This document shows positions 35,700-46,700 of a DNA stretch of 64,000 nucleotides, one piece after another. Position 1 is the first letter of the stretch. The number at the start of each line of letters is the position of its first letter. A program made the translations under genes and the position numbers. The stretch spans positions 38,048,620-38,112,619 of the forward strand of contig CM043700.1 in the NCBI GenBank assembly GCA_023935145.1, given 5' to 3'. The notes under the pieces were generated by a model that was given only the letters and a program-made list of their open reading frames with translations, had not been told where the DNA came from and ran no database searches. This stretch comes from Bretschneidera sinensis. Its lineage: Eukaryota; Streptophyta; Magnoliopsida; Brassicales; Akaniaceae.

Positions 35700-36927
35700 A
35701 CACAGCCTCATTAATGGCTTCCGTTGCCGCTATGTACTCAGCCTCGGTTGTTGAGACTGTTACCACTGGCTGCAACTGAGCCTTCCAACTTATATAACAT
35801 TCGTTTAAGTTGAAGAAGTAGGAGGTAATCGATCTTCTTTTATCTCAGTCTGCTCCATAGTCTGAATCCGCAAAACCCTAAAGATGGATGGACTTACCCC
35901 TCTTCTCATAAATCAGCCCTACTTCTGGGCTTCCTTTCAAGTACCTCAGCAATCACTTCATCCCAAGCCAATGCTCCTTTCCGGGATTACTCATAAACCT
36001 GCTGAGAACACTTATTGCATGAGCAATATTAGGTCTAGTGTTTACTATGGTGAACATAACTGAACCAACCGCACTAGAGCAAGGGACCTTTTCCATTTTC
36101 TTCTTCTCCGCCTCCGATCTCGGACATTGATCGCTGGAGAACTTGAAATGACTAGCAAGGGGAACCTTCACTGGTTTGCTATTTTCCATAGAGAACTTAG
36201 ATATCATCTTCTCTATGTAGGAAGTTTGAGAGATATTCAATCTGTTTCTCTCCCTTTCCTAGATTATATTCATCCCAAGGATCTTCTGTGCATGGCCAAG
36301 ATCTTTCATCTCAAAATCCTCACTGAGTTGAGATTTCAATTCTTTTATCCTTTCCATGCTGCTCCTAACCAGCAACATATCGTCAACGTAGATGAGGATG
36401 ATCATCATTTCCTCCACCTTATGCCCCTTGCAGTACAAGCACGAATCATAGTAGTTCCTCATGAAACCCAAGTTTGTTACAAAGGAATCAAACCTCTTAT
36501 TCCATTGCCGAGGTGATTGCTTTAGGCCATAGAGAGATTTCTTCAATTTGCACACCAATTCTCTCTGCCTTCCTTCCTTATAGCCTTCGGGTTGCCTCAT
36601 GTAGATGGTCTCATCAAGCCCTCCATGTAAGAACGCTGTCTTCACATCCATTTACTTGATTTTCCAATTGAATTGGACCATCATTGCCAATACTATCCGT
36701 ATCATCTTGTACTTCACAACCAGTGAGAATATTTCAGTGAAATCTATGCTTTCTCTTTGCGTGAACCCCTTCGCCACCAGCCTAGCTTTATACTGGACTA
36801 CATCCCCTGGAGTGTTCCCTTCTTTGATCTTGTAGATCCATCTATAATCCACAACTCTCTGTTTTTCTGGTTTGAGCATCAATTCCCAAGAGTTGTTTTT
36901 CTTCAAAGAATCTATTTCTTCCTCCAT
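35700..36927 (-). pseudogene. copia reverse transcriptase and RNase H region, broken
   Basis: Reverse transcriptase begins with NNSWELMLKP and YKARLVAKGF, has a stop at 36654-36652 where copia elements have a sense codon before MDVKTAFLHG, and continues with the catalytic YVDDMLL at about 36385. A further stop follows LGMNII at 36259. RNase H is recognisable by ADSDYGAD near 35860, itself followed by a stop. At least three nonsense codons rule out activity. Confidence 0.9.
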
Positions 36928-37356
36928 AGCTAGCTGTCACTTTGACGAATCCTTACATTCCATGGCATCTATGTAAGTTTCTGGTTCAACCATTCCTCTT
37001 TCTGTCCAAAGAGCTGCTACATTAGCATCCGTAAACCCATATCTCAAAGGTGGTCTGACCACCCTCCTTTCTCGGTCCCTTGTGAGCTGGTAGTCATTTT
37101 AACTTGCTGTATCAACTTCTTCTAGTTCAGCCTCCTCTTGAGTATCCTGAGTATGGATTTCATTAATGAGATTTACTTGGTTCGAACCCTCTTTCCTTCC
37201 TTGCTCTACCTGAACTGAATTCTTCTTGATGCAATGCTCCACAAATTTCGGACTGGTTTGCTCACTAATCCCTGCAGGGTTAGTTTTCTCCAAATAGGGA
37301 AATAACAATTCATTAAAAATAACATCCCTACTTATAATGAGTTTCATTCCTTTTGG

Positions 37357-38590
37357 TTATAAGGACCACAACCTATACCCCTTAACCCCATCACTATACC
37401 CTAGAAATACATATTTTCTAGACCTTGGGTTAAGTTTATCATCCTTTTGATGTGCAAATGCAGCACACCCAAAAGTCTTAAGGTTGCTCAACTCAGGGGG
37501 TTTCCCACTCCACATCTCTATGGGACTCTTGAGCTCTAAAGCTCTAGAGGGTGATCTATTTACCAAGTATGCAGCACTAGACACAGCTTCCCCCCCAAAA
37601 ATATTTTGGTAATGTGGATCCTATTAACATGCACCTAACCTTTTTCCATAGGAGTTATATTCATCCTCTCAGCAACTTCATTTTGCTGAAGTGTTTTTAC
37701 AGCCGTTTTATACCTTAGAATGCCATTTAACTCAAAGAATTTATCAAAATCCTTATTACAAAATTCTAAGCCATTATCGGTTCGTAAAGCCTTAACTACC
37801 CTACCCGTTTGAGTCTCCAGCAACTTTTTCCACATCACAAATTTATTCAAAGCATCTGATTTATTTTTAAGCAAATAAACCCAAAATTTTCTTGAATAAT
37901 CTTCAATTAAAGACAGAAAGTAAAAGTTACCACCCTGTGTTGGTGTTCTTGCTGGTCCCCAAAGGTCCGAATGAATGTAGTCAAGAATGCCATTAGACTT
38001 ATGCACTCTAGTGTTGAAGCTGACCCGGTGTTGCTTCCCAAGAACGCAACACTCATAGAAATCCAATTTCTCTACTTTGTCTCCTCCAAGTAGACCATCT
38101 TTGCTAAGAACTTGCAGGCATTTTTCGCTCATATGTCCTAAGCGAGTGTGCCAAAGGGCTGCTTTATCCATCTCAGCCATCAAGCTTGCTGCTTGATCAT
38201 TGATTTCTGTCTCTCCGATCATCTCATAGAGTCCATCTTTTCTTGCTGCTTTGATCACTATCAAGGATCCCTTGGTCACATTGATCTTTCCTCCCTCTGC
38301 CTTGTATGAATACCCCATGGAATCCAGCTGCCCTAATGAGATCAAATTCCTCTTCAAATCTGAAAGATATCTCACATTCCGCAGCAGCCTTGTGACTCCA
38401 TCAAACATCCTCAACTGGATGTCTCCTATCCCCCTCACTTGGCAAGAAGTATCATTCCCCAAGAAAACCTTTCCATAATTGGTTTCCTGGAAATTCTTGA
38501 ACCAATCCTTGTGAGGGCACATTGATAAGTGCACCTGAAATCCAGAATCCATTTCTCGCTGCCTTGCCTTCTGCTCACATTTGAGCACAC
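37357..38590 (-). pseudogene. copia protease and integrase region, broken
   Basis: The protease active-site region near 38560 reads ILDFRCTY where copia proteases have an Asp-Ser-Gly, and a frameshift follows. The pre-integrase segment LWHTRLGHMSEKCLQVL and integrase core (HSDLWGP, DNGLEF, the catalytic D,D,E region) follow at 38160-37650, where the frame is lost again. The integrase tail (SPIEMWSGKPPELSNLKTFG) continues at 37584-37357. Confidence 0.88.
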
Positions 38591-39431
38591 AACAAGAACA
38601 TCATCTTGTTGTTCTCCTTTGGCAACCGAAGCCTCTCCATTGTTGGTATGGCTTCTTCCTCTCTCATTCCACATCTTCTTCTTGCAATCTTTTCTGAAAT
38701 GACCCTTCTTGTTGCAGTAGAAGCACCTCTTTCCTCCAAATCTTGTTTTGGAATGAGATTTCCCATGGCTCTGCCTTCTACCTCTTGATTTCTCATGGTA
38801 GTTGCCATGAATGCTACTGTCATTCCAAGTTGCTGGCCTTCCTCTAATGAACAGCCCTTCTCCACTTGATGCTTCCCTCATCTTGGCTTTGAAATCATGA
38901 GCCCTTATTGCATTGATCACAATCTCTTTGGTTAAAGTATTTCTTCCATACTCAATAGCATTAATCAAATTATCAAACAACCAGGAAGAGAATTCAACAA
39001 AATAACAGCCAATTATTCAATGTAATGCTACAACTATTCAAATCTTGAACTAGCTTACTAAACACATCAAGATTATCTTGCAACTTTTTACCATGATCCA
39101 TTTTAAAAGCAAAGATTCTTTTAAGAAGATAAAACTTATTAGAGAGAGTTTTGGTAAGAAACAACTCATATAGTTTCTTCCATATGACAGCTGGATCTTC
39201 TGAGTCTCCGCACTCCCTTGTGACACTATCCGACATGTGCAAGAAAATGGTGTTGTACGCCATCTTCTTCATCTCAATCCGCTGGTATTTCGTGATACTT
39301 GCTGGAAAAACGTCATTTTATCCAATAGCCAAGTCCACCTTCTGTTGCATAAGAACAGCCTTGATCTTCTGCTTCCAAAGGGCAAAGTCCCCATTGCCAT
39401 CAAACTTCTCAACAATGAAATTTGAAGCCAT
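38435..39431 (-). pseudogene. copia gag (UBN2 type with CCHC zinc knuckle), broken
   Basis: The frame opens at an ATG at 39431 (MASNFIVEKFDGNGDFALWK), meets a TAA at codon 38 (39320-39318), and resumes in the same frame with the UBN2-type gag body. A second break follows after SITLNN near 38995, where sequence is lost and the frame changes. The nucleocapsid knuckle CFYCNKKGHFRKDC is intact at about 38720. Gag coats the element RNA in virus-like particles. Confidence 0.85.
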
Positions 39432-39613
39432 CTTGTGGAGAAAATTCTAGATTTATGCAGTACCTACAAATGCTTTCCCAAACTTCTAAATCACAAGAAC
39501 TTAATCAAAGATAGATCTTAATACTGTTCTTGAATCACCCAAGAAGTTGGCTTTTGATTCATGGAGTCTTGCTCCAATACCTTCTGTTCCAACTCTGGTA
39601 CCCTCTCACCAAA

Positions 39614-39625
39614 GCTCTGATACCA
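39614..39625 (-). other. Primer-binding site of the copia element
   Basis: TGGTATCAGAGC on the minus strand is the standard complement to the 3' end of plant initiator methionine tRNA, one base from the LTR. Confidence 0.92.
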
Positions 39626-39626
39626 C

Positions 39627-40521
39627 TGTTGGAAATCACTTATTCAAAATGCCCAGGTGGTGATCTTCCAAACACCAAAGTCTATAATGACTTGTAATGA
39701 TTAGGAACAGAAACAGAAATCAAAGAAAGAAAGAAGACAAGCGATTTGTTATCGAGGTTCGGCAATAGCCTACGTCCCCGTGAGTTCCTCTGAACTCTCT
39801 GCACTAAATCAATGAGTTCTTTACAATCCAGCAACACCTCTTCAAGAATTCACAAGTTCTTAAAGGAACAAAGAAAAAGAAGAAACAGAAAGTGATAAGA
39901 ACTAACCTTGGAATTTTCCCAAGAAAATTCCCCTTACAAGCCCTTATGTCCCCTTTCTATTCTACTATCTCTTCTAAACAACCAGCCTTACAAATGAGTC
40001 TCTCTTGTTTTATGCTTTTGCACTCTTACAATTGATCTCACTTTCAATCACAAGTTATTCCTCACATTTTTTTGAGATTGAAGCTAATTGACCATTTATA
40101 TAGTGCACCAACTTCTTGACCCATCTTGAGGATCAATATCTACCCTTAGATCTTAAAGACCAATCAACCTTAGCTCTTGATCAATCCTTAGTGATCCTAT
40201 GCGTTTTGAACATGTCTCACGCATCTAACAAAAGACTGAACCAAATGGACCATGTGTGCCTTCAAGGTGCGGCATGGAACAAGGTGTGTTGTGGCCTAGA
40301 GCAGGGCACACTTGCTGCCACTCTGTGCGCCGCGGCCTGCCCTTCTTTCTTGCACTCCTCCTTGCTGTGTGCTGCAGCCTAGACAAAGCTGGGCCGCTGC
40401 TTGACCTGATGCTGGACCATTTTCCTGCTGTGTGCTGAGGCGCACACATAGTGTGCTAAGGCTTCAAGGACAAATGCTGAACCTCTTCCAACCTTGTTTA
40501 AACCTTGAACAAACACCAACA
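39627..40521 (-). repeat. 5' LTR of the copia element
   Basis: Starts TGTTGGAAATC, ends CACCAACA on the plus strand. It abuts the primer-binding site on the interior side and the ATTTT target duplication on the outside. Confidence 0.93.
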
Positions 40522-40526
40522 ATTTT

Positions 40527-41880
40527 TTTTAAAAAAAAAATCTACGATTTCTTTGAAAACATCAATTTTTTTTTGTCAAGTAAACCAAAATAAATTTATT
40601 TGAACAATAAATATTTTTTACTGGATATTATTTTTTATGACGACTGAAGTACCTTTAAGTATTATAAATATTACTTTTTAAAAAATAGAAGCATCATGGA
40701 TGGAACATATTTAAGAAAAAAAAAATTAGAGTTTTTTTAAAAAGTTATCATCGTTCTTCTCAAAAATTATAAAAATATATTTTAAATGAATTTATATTCT
40801 ATTATATTGTATAAAACAAATTTTACTTCATATATTGTATATTTTAAAAAATATTATGATATCATTTCCTATTGCATCCTCAAGTAAACAAAAATAAAAT
40901 ACCATAAAAAATTAAATATTTTAAGTGGAAAGTTTGTTGATATGTTTTTTATAAAATTTAATAGCCTAACATCTCAAATAAATGAATATCAATGACCATT
41001 ATAAATTAAAAATAAAAACAAATTTTTTTATTTTAAAAATTAAAATGATACTGTATGTTTTAATTTTTTTTAAAATATGAATTCAAATGACTTGAATATT
41101 TGTGTCATAAACAATTTTGAGATAAATAATTGATAAATAAAATCATTAAACTTATCATAATCATTTAGATATATTCAATATTAAATGTATTTTGATCTCA
41201 TGAAAATTAATATCTAACTAAAATTTTGATATAATTAATCAATTTAGTCTTGTGAGCTGCCAATTGACTGTAACAGTAATGCAATATGGGACATTGGTAA
41301 TAAACTGGGCACTATGGAGCAATTTCTATATAATTGATCAATATAATATCATTCACAGATAAAAAAAAATTAAACTGAGCATTATAGAGCAATGGGGTAC
41401 CCCCAATGAAGTCAATTTGATGACTCAAATAGAGCCAAAACTAGGGGATTTCTTGCGGCCCCAAACGCAAGGCAGCAAGGGGTTCAAATAAAACAAGTTG
41501 CTAAAGTACAAGCTCATATGGTTGCAAGTGGAATAAGATATTTTGTTAAAGAAGATAACTAGAATAGAACCTTAAGAGATGTTTTAATTCTCTTATTTTT
41601 TTTATAAAATAAAAACTTAAATTCGATAAAAACAATGTATTTTTTTATTATTATTTTGAGCTCCTTATGTAATTTGTAGCATTGCAGCAAGGGCTATGGA
41701 GTAAGTCCAAATCAACCATCATAGTGAGTTGGTATCTACGACCATTCTCCTTTTGGCCAAATGACACTCTTCTCTCGCAAACTGGTCTTCAACAAATAAC
41801 AAACACTAGTAATAAAAACTGTGTTTTTGAAGGCTTTTTGTCATTTTATCTTTTAGATAAGGATTCGAATTGAGTCTAAA
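40527..41880. other. AT-rich intergenic DNA
   Basis: No gene is supported. A short AACTG-GCA-TAT-GAGCAAT motif occurs twice (about 41306 and 41374), probably chance or a minor duplication. Confidence 0.5.
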
Positions 41881-42154
41881 TAATAAGGTATTTGAGTTCA
41901 GTTTGAGATCAAATGAAGATGTTCAAACTTGAGCTCGAGCTTGATAAATTTTATAATGGTTCGAATTTGACTCGACTTGAATTCGATAACAAACAAACCT
42001 ATTCGAGCAGGCTCCAGTTCAAGTTTTGGATTGTCCATTCGAGTTCGAACTCGAGCCTGAACTATAATTTTAATAAATAAAAATATTAAATAAATATTGA
42101 TTCGGATTCGACTCGAGTTCAATAATACCTTATCCAACTGTTCGATAGTCTTTC

Positions 42155-42492
42155 GAATCGAACCTTAAAGTATTTGAGTTCGACTCGATAAGATATTAAG
42201 AATAATTTTTAAGCTCAAACTCGATTCAAACTCGATCGAACCGAAGTTTTACCGAGCTTTGATCGAACTCGAATTCAAATAGTTCGATAAAAACTCAGTT
42301 TAATTCCAACCATACTTTTAGAGGAATCAAACCTTAAAGTATTCGAGTTCGACTCGATAATATATTCAAGAGTAATTTTTAAGCTCAAACTCGATTTAAA
42401 TTCGATCGAACTGAAGTTTTACCGAGCTTTGATCGAACTTGAATTCAAATATTTCGATAAAAACTCAGTTTAATTCCAACCATACTCCTATA
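42155..42492. repeat. 169-bp tandem duplication rich in TCGAG/TTCGA
   Basis: GAATC-AACCTTAAAGTATT-GAGTTCGACTCGAT starts at 42155 and again at 42324. Each copy ends AACTCAGTTTAATTCCAACC before ATACT. The sequence from 41900 on is full of short overlapping TTCGAGTTCGA-like words that can pair with each other. A related segment lies at 51190-51330. Confidence 0.9.
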
Positions 42493-43703
42493 GAGCTTTC
42501 TATAAAACAAATAAGTTACTTTACATCAGCAAAGAACAGACCCGTGCTACATAAATCAGAGTCCATAGTATTACAACCACGAACCACCAGCACAGAATCT
42601 GTTTTCATAACCACGTGTGAGACTCATTTCCTCTGCCAAGTTTGCTCCTTCAAGTTGCTACAGATTCTATCAAATTGATAACGTGACACTACTAATCATA
42701 AATGAAACCTTTCCCCCTAAAAAAACGAAAGAAAACTTTAGCGAGCGCAAAAACCCAAGCATATCCTTTACCAAGACAACTTTGAATAGGTCAGCAAATA
42801 TTAAATTCAGAGTTTGATTAATGTGACCAAATTCTACTTGTTCCTGAAGGAAAACATGAAATAAATAAGGACATCTTCAATTCTAGGATCCCTTTGTGGC
42901 GACTAGCCCCAAAATAAACAAGGACATACGGTACAATATGCTATAGCTCATAGCCTAAATTTTTTTTGAGAACCTAATACTGAAAAAAAAAACTGTTGAG
43001 AACATTTACAGTTTCTGTTTAGTAGTATGGAATTGCCACTTTCAAAATGAAATTGATTGGAATCAAAGCTTTTCTCATTAGGAATATTGTAGAGGAAAGC
43101 TTCAATTTTCATCCAACTTCATTTTCAATGCTTCAATTTCATACTGTCAAACAAACGAGTTAAGCAATTCAATAGAAAATATATAGAAGCTCTGGGCAAA
43201 TTCTCAACCGCTACCAGAAAATAGTGGTAAATGAGTTGCAAAGACAACCCACAAAGCCGCACCATCAAGGCAGCCACTGATTCCACAAGCAATTGAACTA
43301 AATCATGATTTCCCAATTATCCAAAGCAATTGAACTAAATGAGAATCATAAGGGGCTTCCCCTGATGTGAACAGAGGTCAATCTCAACCATCCAAAACGA
43401 TTTTTATACTTCTAAAGAAACACAGAACTTCTGGTTTATATCCATACCACATTTAATTGGGCATCCCATGGATGTGCTATCACATCAAAGCACATTCATG
43501 TCAGCGAAACCGTTTAACATACAATGTGTTTCATTGATTAGTTTGACAACTGTTACTAGTAATCTATGAACAATTTCATATCTAGCCTACACCACATATA
43601 GCTTCATGCCCACTATATATAGTGCAGTCAAATTTTCAACCTCATCCACAAGGAACAGTTAATTTTATTTAACAAAGAAGTAAGCCTTCAGGAGAGGGTT
43701 CCT
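42493..43703. other. Intergenic DNA and probable 3' UTR of the zinc-binding protein gene
   Basis: No gene is supported. The right part should contain the 3' UTR of the minus-strand gene that ends at 43704. Confidence 0.45.
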
Positions 43704-46700
43704 CTACTTCACCACATCAAAAGTTGCACGAAGGTTGGATATCATCACTGGGCACTCTCCCTTCTCATCGTATTCAGCAAAGTCCCCTCCCGACAAGTCA
43801 ATGCCTTCAAATTTAGTCCCGGAAATCTACTAAAATGAATTATAATAAGTTTACATAAAAATAAAATCAAAAGTATTTGCGAAGTTCACTGCAAGAAGTG
43901 TGTAAGTGGGCAGATGGTTTGATGTATTTCAGCAACAAACAGGATCACTATAACCAGTACAGGAAGAGCCAATTAGGCGGAACAGCAGAAGAGTCAATAT
44001 TCAGCTAGCTCCTTTACAGATCGAGTCAATAACCATAAACAAGAGCATCATATGCATTTGTAATTTTGTGAGTTGACCAACACCCTTAAATATTTGGAAA
44101 GTGCTATGAAACCAAAATATATTGTGGCACATAATATGTGAATACAACAATATAAACAAAAAGAAACGAGAAAGAGATCAAACATATTCCCACCCATGAA
44201 ATGGTTCATATCAGATGCATCAAACATTAAACATCAAAGTGTTCATAATGATCAATGTACTATAGTTCTAGTTATTATCCCATAAACATCAAAAGCTCAT
44301 TACACATGTTTTTTTTTTTGCCTTCAATAAGAAAGCATATCTTTCCTCATTCTAACAATCAAATTTAGGAAATTAAGGAGTCCTAAAGACATCACAGCTC
44401 AATACCTTGACTACAATAAGCTAGGTTCACCAAATGTTCTAAATGCAGAAACCATTTCACAGTAGAAAGCGCGTTAGAAAAATAGGTCCCCAATGCTTTA
44501 TGCAAATGAAAGTCTAGAGGTTATGATAAAACAGAACCAAAATATTTGAATTTTAGTGACAACCACAAAAGACAGAAGAACTGAAAAATCAACTAAGTGT
44601 ATATTTATTCACAGTGCCAAAAATTATAACCAAGAAAAGGCATGATGCTCATTGCTATGAAAAAGAGTCGAAAAATTGTAAAAACTCAATTATTCTAAAT
44701 AAAAATGCCACCCACTAAGTCCAACAAAAAAAATGATGAATTTCATGATTGACTGCAACGCCTAATGTAGTTAATATAATGTCAGGAGTAAGAAGATAAA
44801 ACAGGGAAATAATCCGTTAATTCATGGTCCAAAAGTGCAATGTGGAATTTCTGCTTGTCTTAAAGTAATTTATCATGCTCAAATCATTTAAATAAAGAGC
44901 CTTCTTTTATTGTCAATAAAAATATATGCTTGAATGCTTCATCCTCCTTTCCGTTCTAGCACCCATTTTCGCATAGCCTTAGGTGCATGTTTCAGGTTTG
45001 ATAGCAAAAGGGGTGAAAAGGAAGAATAGAACTCACAGATTCAGCTTTCCATCCGCCATCAAATATGAAACCCACAGGTTCATAACCACGGCAATCAAAT
45101 ACCATCAGGGGGGCATACTTCCCAGCTTCACTGGTTTCCTGAGTCAGTGGTCGACCTCGGCCTGCGATCATTGTCACAGTTCCATCCCTCTTGCAGAACT
45201 TACACTACATATAGAGAGAGGAAGAGACAAAGATAAAATAATAACCCAACATCAGAAAACCTGTTTTAAGAGTAAAGAGAACAAAATATCAATAAAATAA
45301 GTTTAGCATCTGAAGCAATCAAAATATCTAATAAGCTTGAAGTAAAGCACAAATTCAATTTCACAGTTCCATTAACTGCACGCACACACAAGGCAGGCTG
45401 CAACCCAAAAGATTGAAGATGAAGGCTGTTAAGAAAAGCTAGAGAGATCTAAAACTCGCTTGACTGCAAAGGAACTTTTTAAAGTATTTGAATCAGTCAA
45501 ACAATTAAACTGACATCTTAAGAGTCGAACTACCAAAAGTAACTGCATATTTGTGATGGAATGGTAGAAATGCGTCTTCCCAATTCTATGCATAGAATTA
45601 GAAGAAAAAAAAAAATTGTTTTGCTCTCAATTGATTGATCTTGATTTCTATAAAAAAAAATCCAAAATCTTGGTGCTAAATATCTAATCTATCAATACGT
45701 CAAGTTATTTAATGCCCTGAATTTCCTGTAGAAGTCTGGTCTAAATACAAGAAACACAACTGAATTATGTCACAAGCTAAAATCACCAATTAGATTGATC
45801 AAGTTACAGGATAGATAAATGCAACTGAACAGAGTTGCACAGGTTTTCACATAATTGAACCCATGGCATCTACTTATCTATCTAGGTACATTTTGGGTGC
45901 TGCAAAGTGGTAAAGGAAAGGGCAAAAGAAATATAACAGATCTTACTACTGTAATCATCTAGGATCCAGGAAAAGATAGAAATTAACTAAACAAAGCAAA
46001 TCACAAATATTTGGCTGAGATGAATCAAGAATGCCAGGTTTAAGAAAGCTAAACAAGAGAAATTATAGGATCCTAAACCTTCATCTTCAGAGCAAACAAA
46101 CAAAGAAAAATTGTAAAATACTTCTCTCACGGTTATGATCGTGTACTTGAAAGAAAAGATACATGGAAAGAACAAAAGAGAAGAAAAGGCAGATAACCTT
46201 CTGAACAAGATTGGAGGTTCCTTTGCTCCCTGGAATTGGAACAGTTTCATTCAAGGTCACATAAGTTTCTTTCTGGCTCAGCTCTCCGCATCTCCCGCAT
46301 TTCAACTGCAACTCCAAAAAATAATATATAAATCAATGAGGACACCTCCAAGTACGATTCATTTAGAACATTAACAAGCTAAATGAAGTAACAGATTCAC
46401 AGGTTTGATTTGCAAATGAAATGAGGCCTTGAAAGGGAATTTATACAGACAAGAAAAGTGATATATTAAATTAATGTTAATAATGAAAAGCATCATTGTG
46501 TAGAATGAAAAGATTAACAAGTAAAGCTCGATTGAAATGAAACTAGGAGGAGACATCAGATCTAATATTTGAGGAAAAACTTGGAACAAATCTAACGGAA
46601 TTAAAAGGTGAAAGAAAAGCACATCAAATTAACACGGCAAACAAGATTTATGAAGGAAAAAAAAGAAGCCTAATAAGAACTATCATCATCGTCGTCATTT

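Larger units (their letters stand above)
34425..40521 (-). mobile_element. Ty1/copia LTR retrotransposon, full-length but inactivated
   Basis: Two LTRs of 918 and 895 bp, TGTTRGAAATC to ACACCAACA, enclose 4.3 kb. The element reads on the minus strand, so its 5' LTR is the right one. A 5-bp target duplication ATTTT is present at 34420-34424 and 40522-40526. The primer-binding site TGGTATCAGAGC (39625-39614, initiator Met tRNA) lies one base inside the 5' LTR, and a purine tract AAAGGTAGAGAT (35354-35343) precedes the 3' LTR. Domain order is gag, protease, integrase, reverse transcriptase, RNase H, which is the copia order. Several nonsense codons and frameshifts break the polyprotein. Confidence 0.96.

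Noticed and set aside
36127..36516. 129-codon plus-strand frame in the copia element
   Set aside because: Antisense shadow of the reverse transcriptase.
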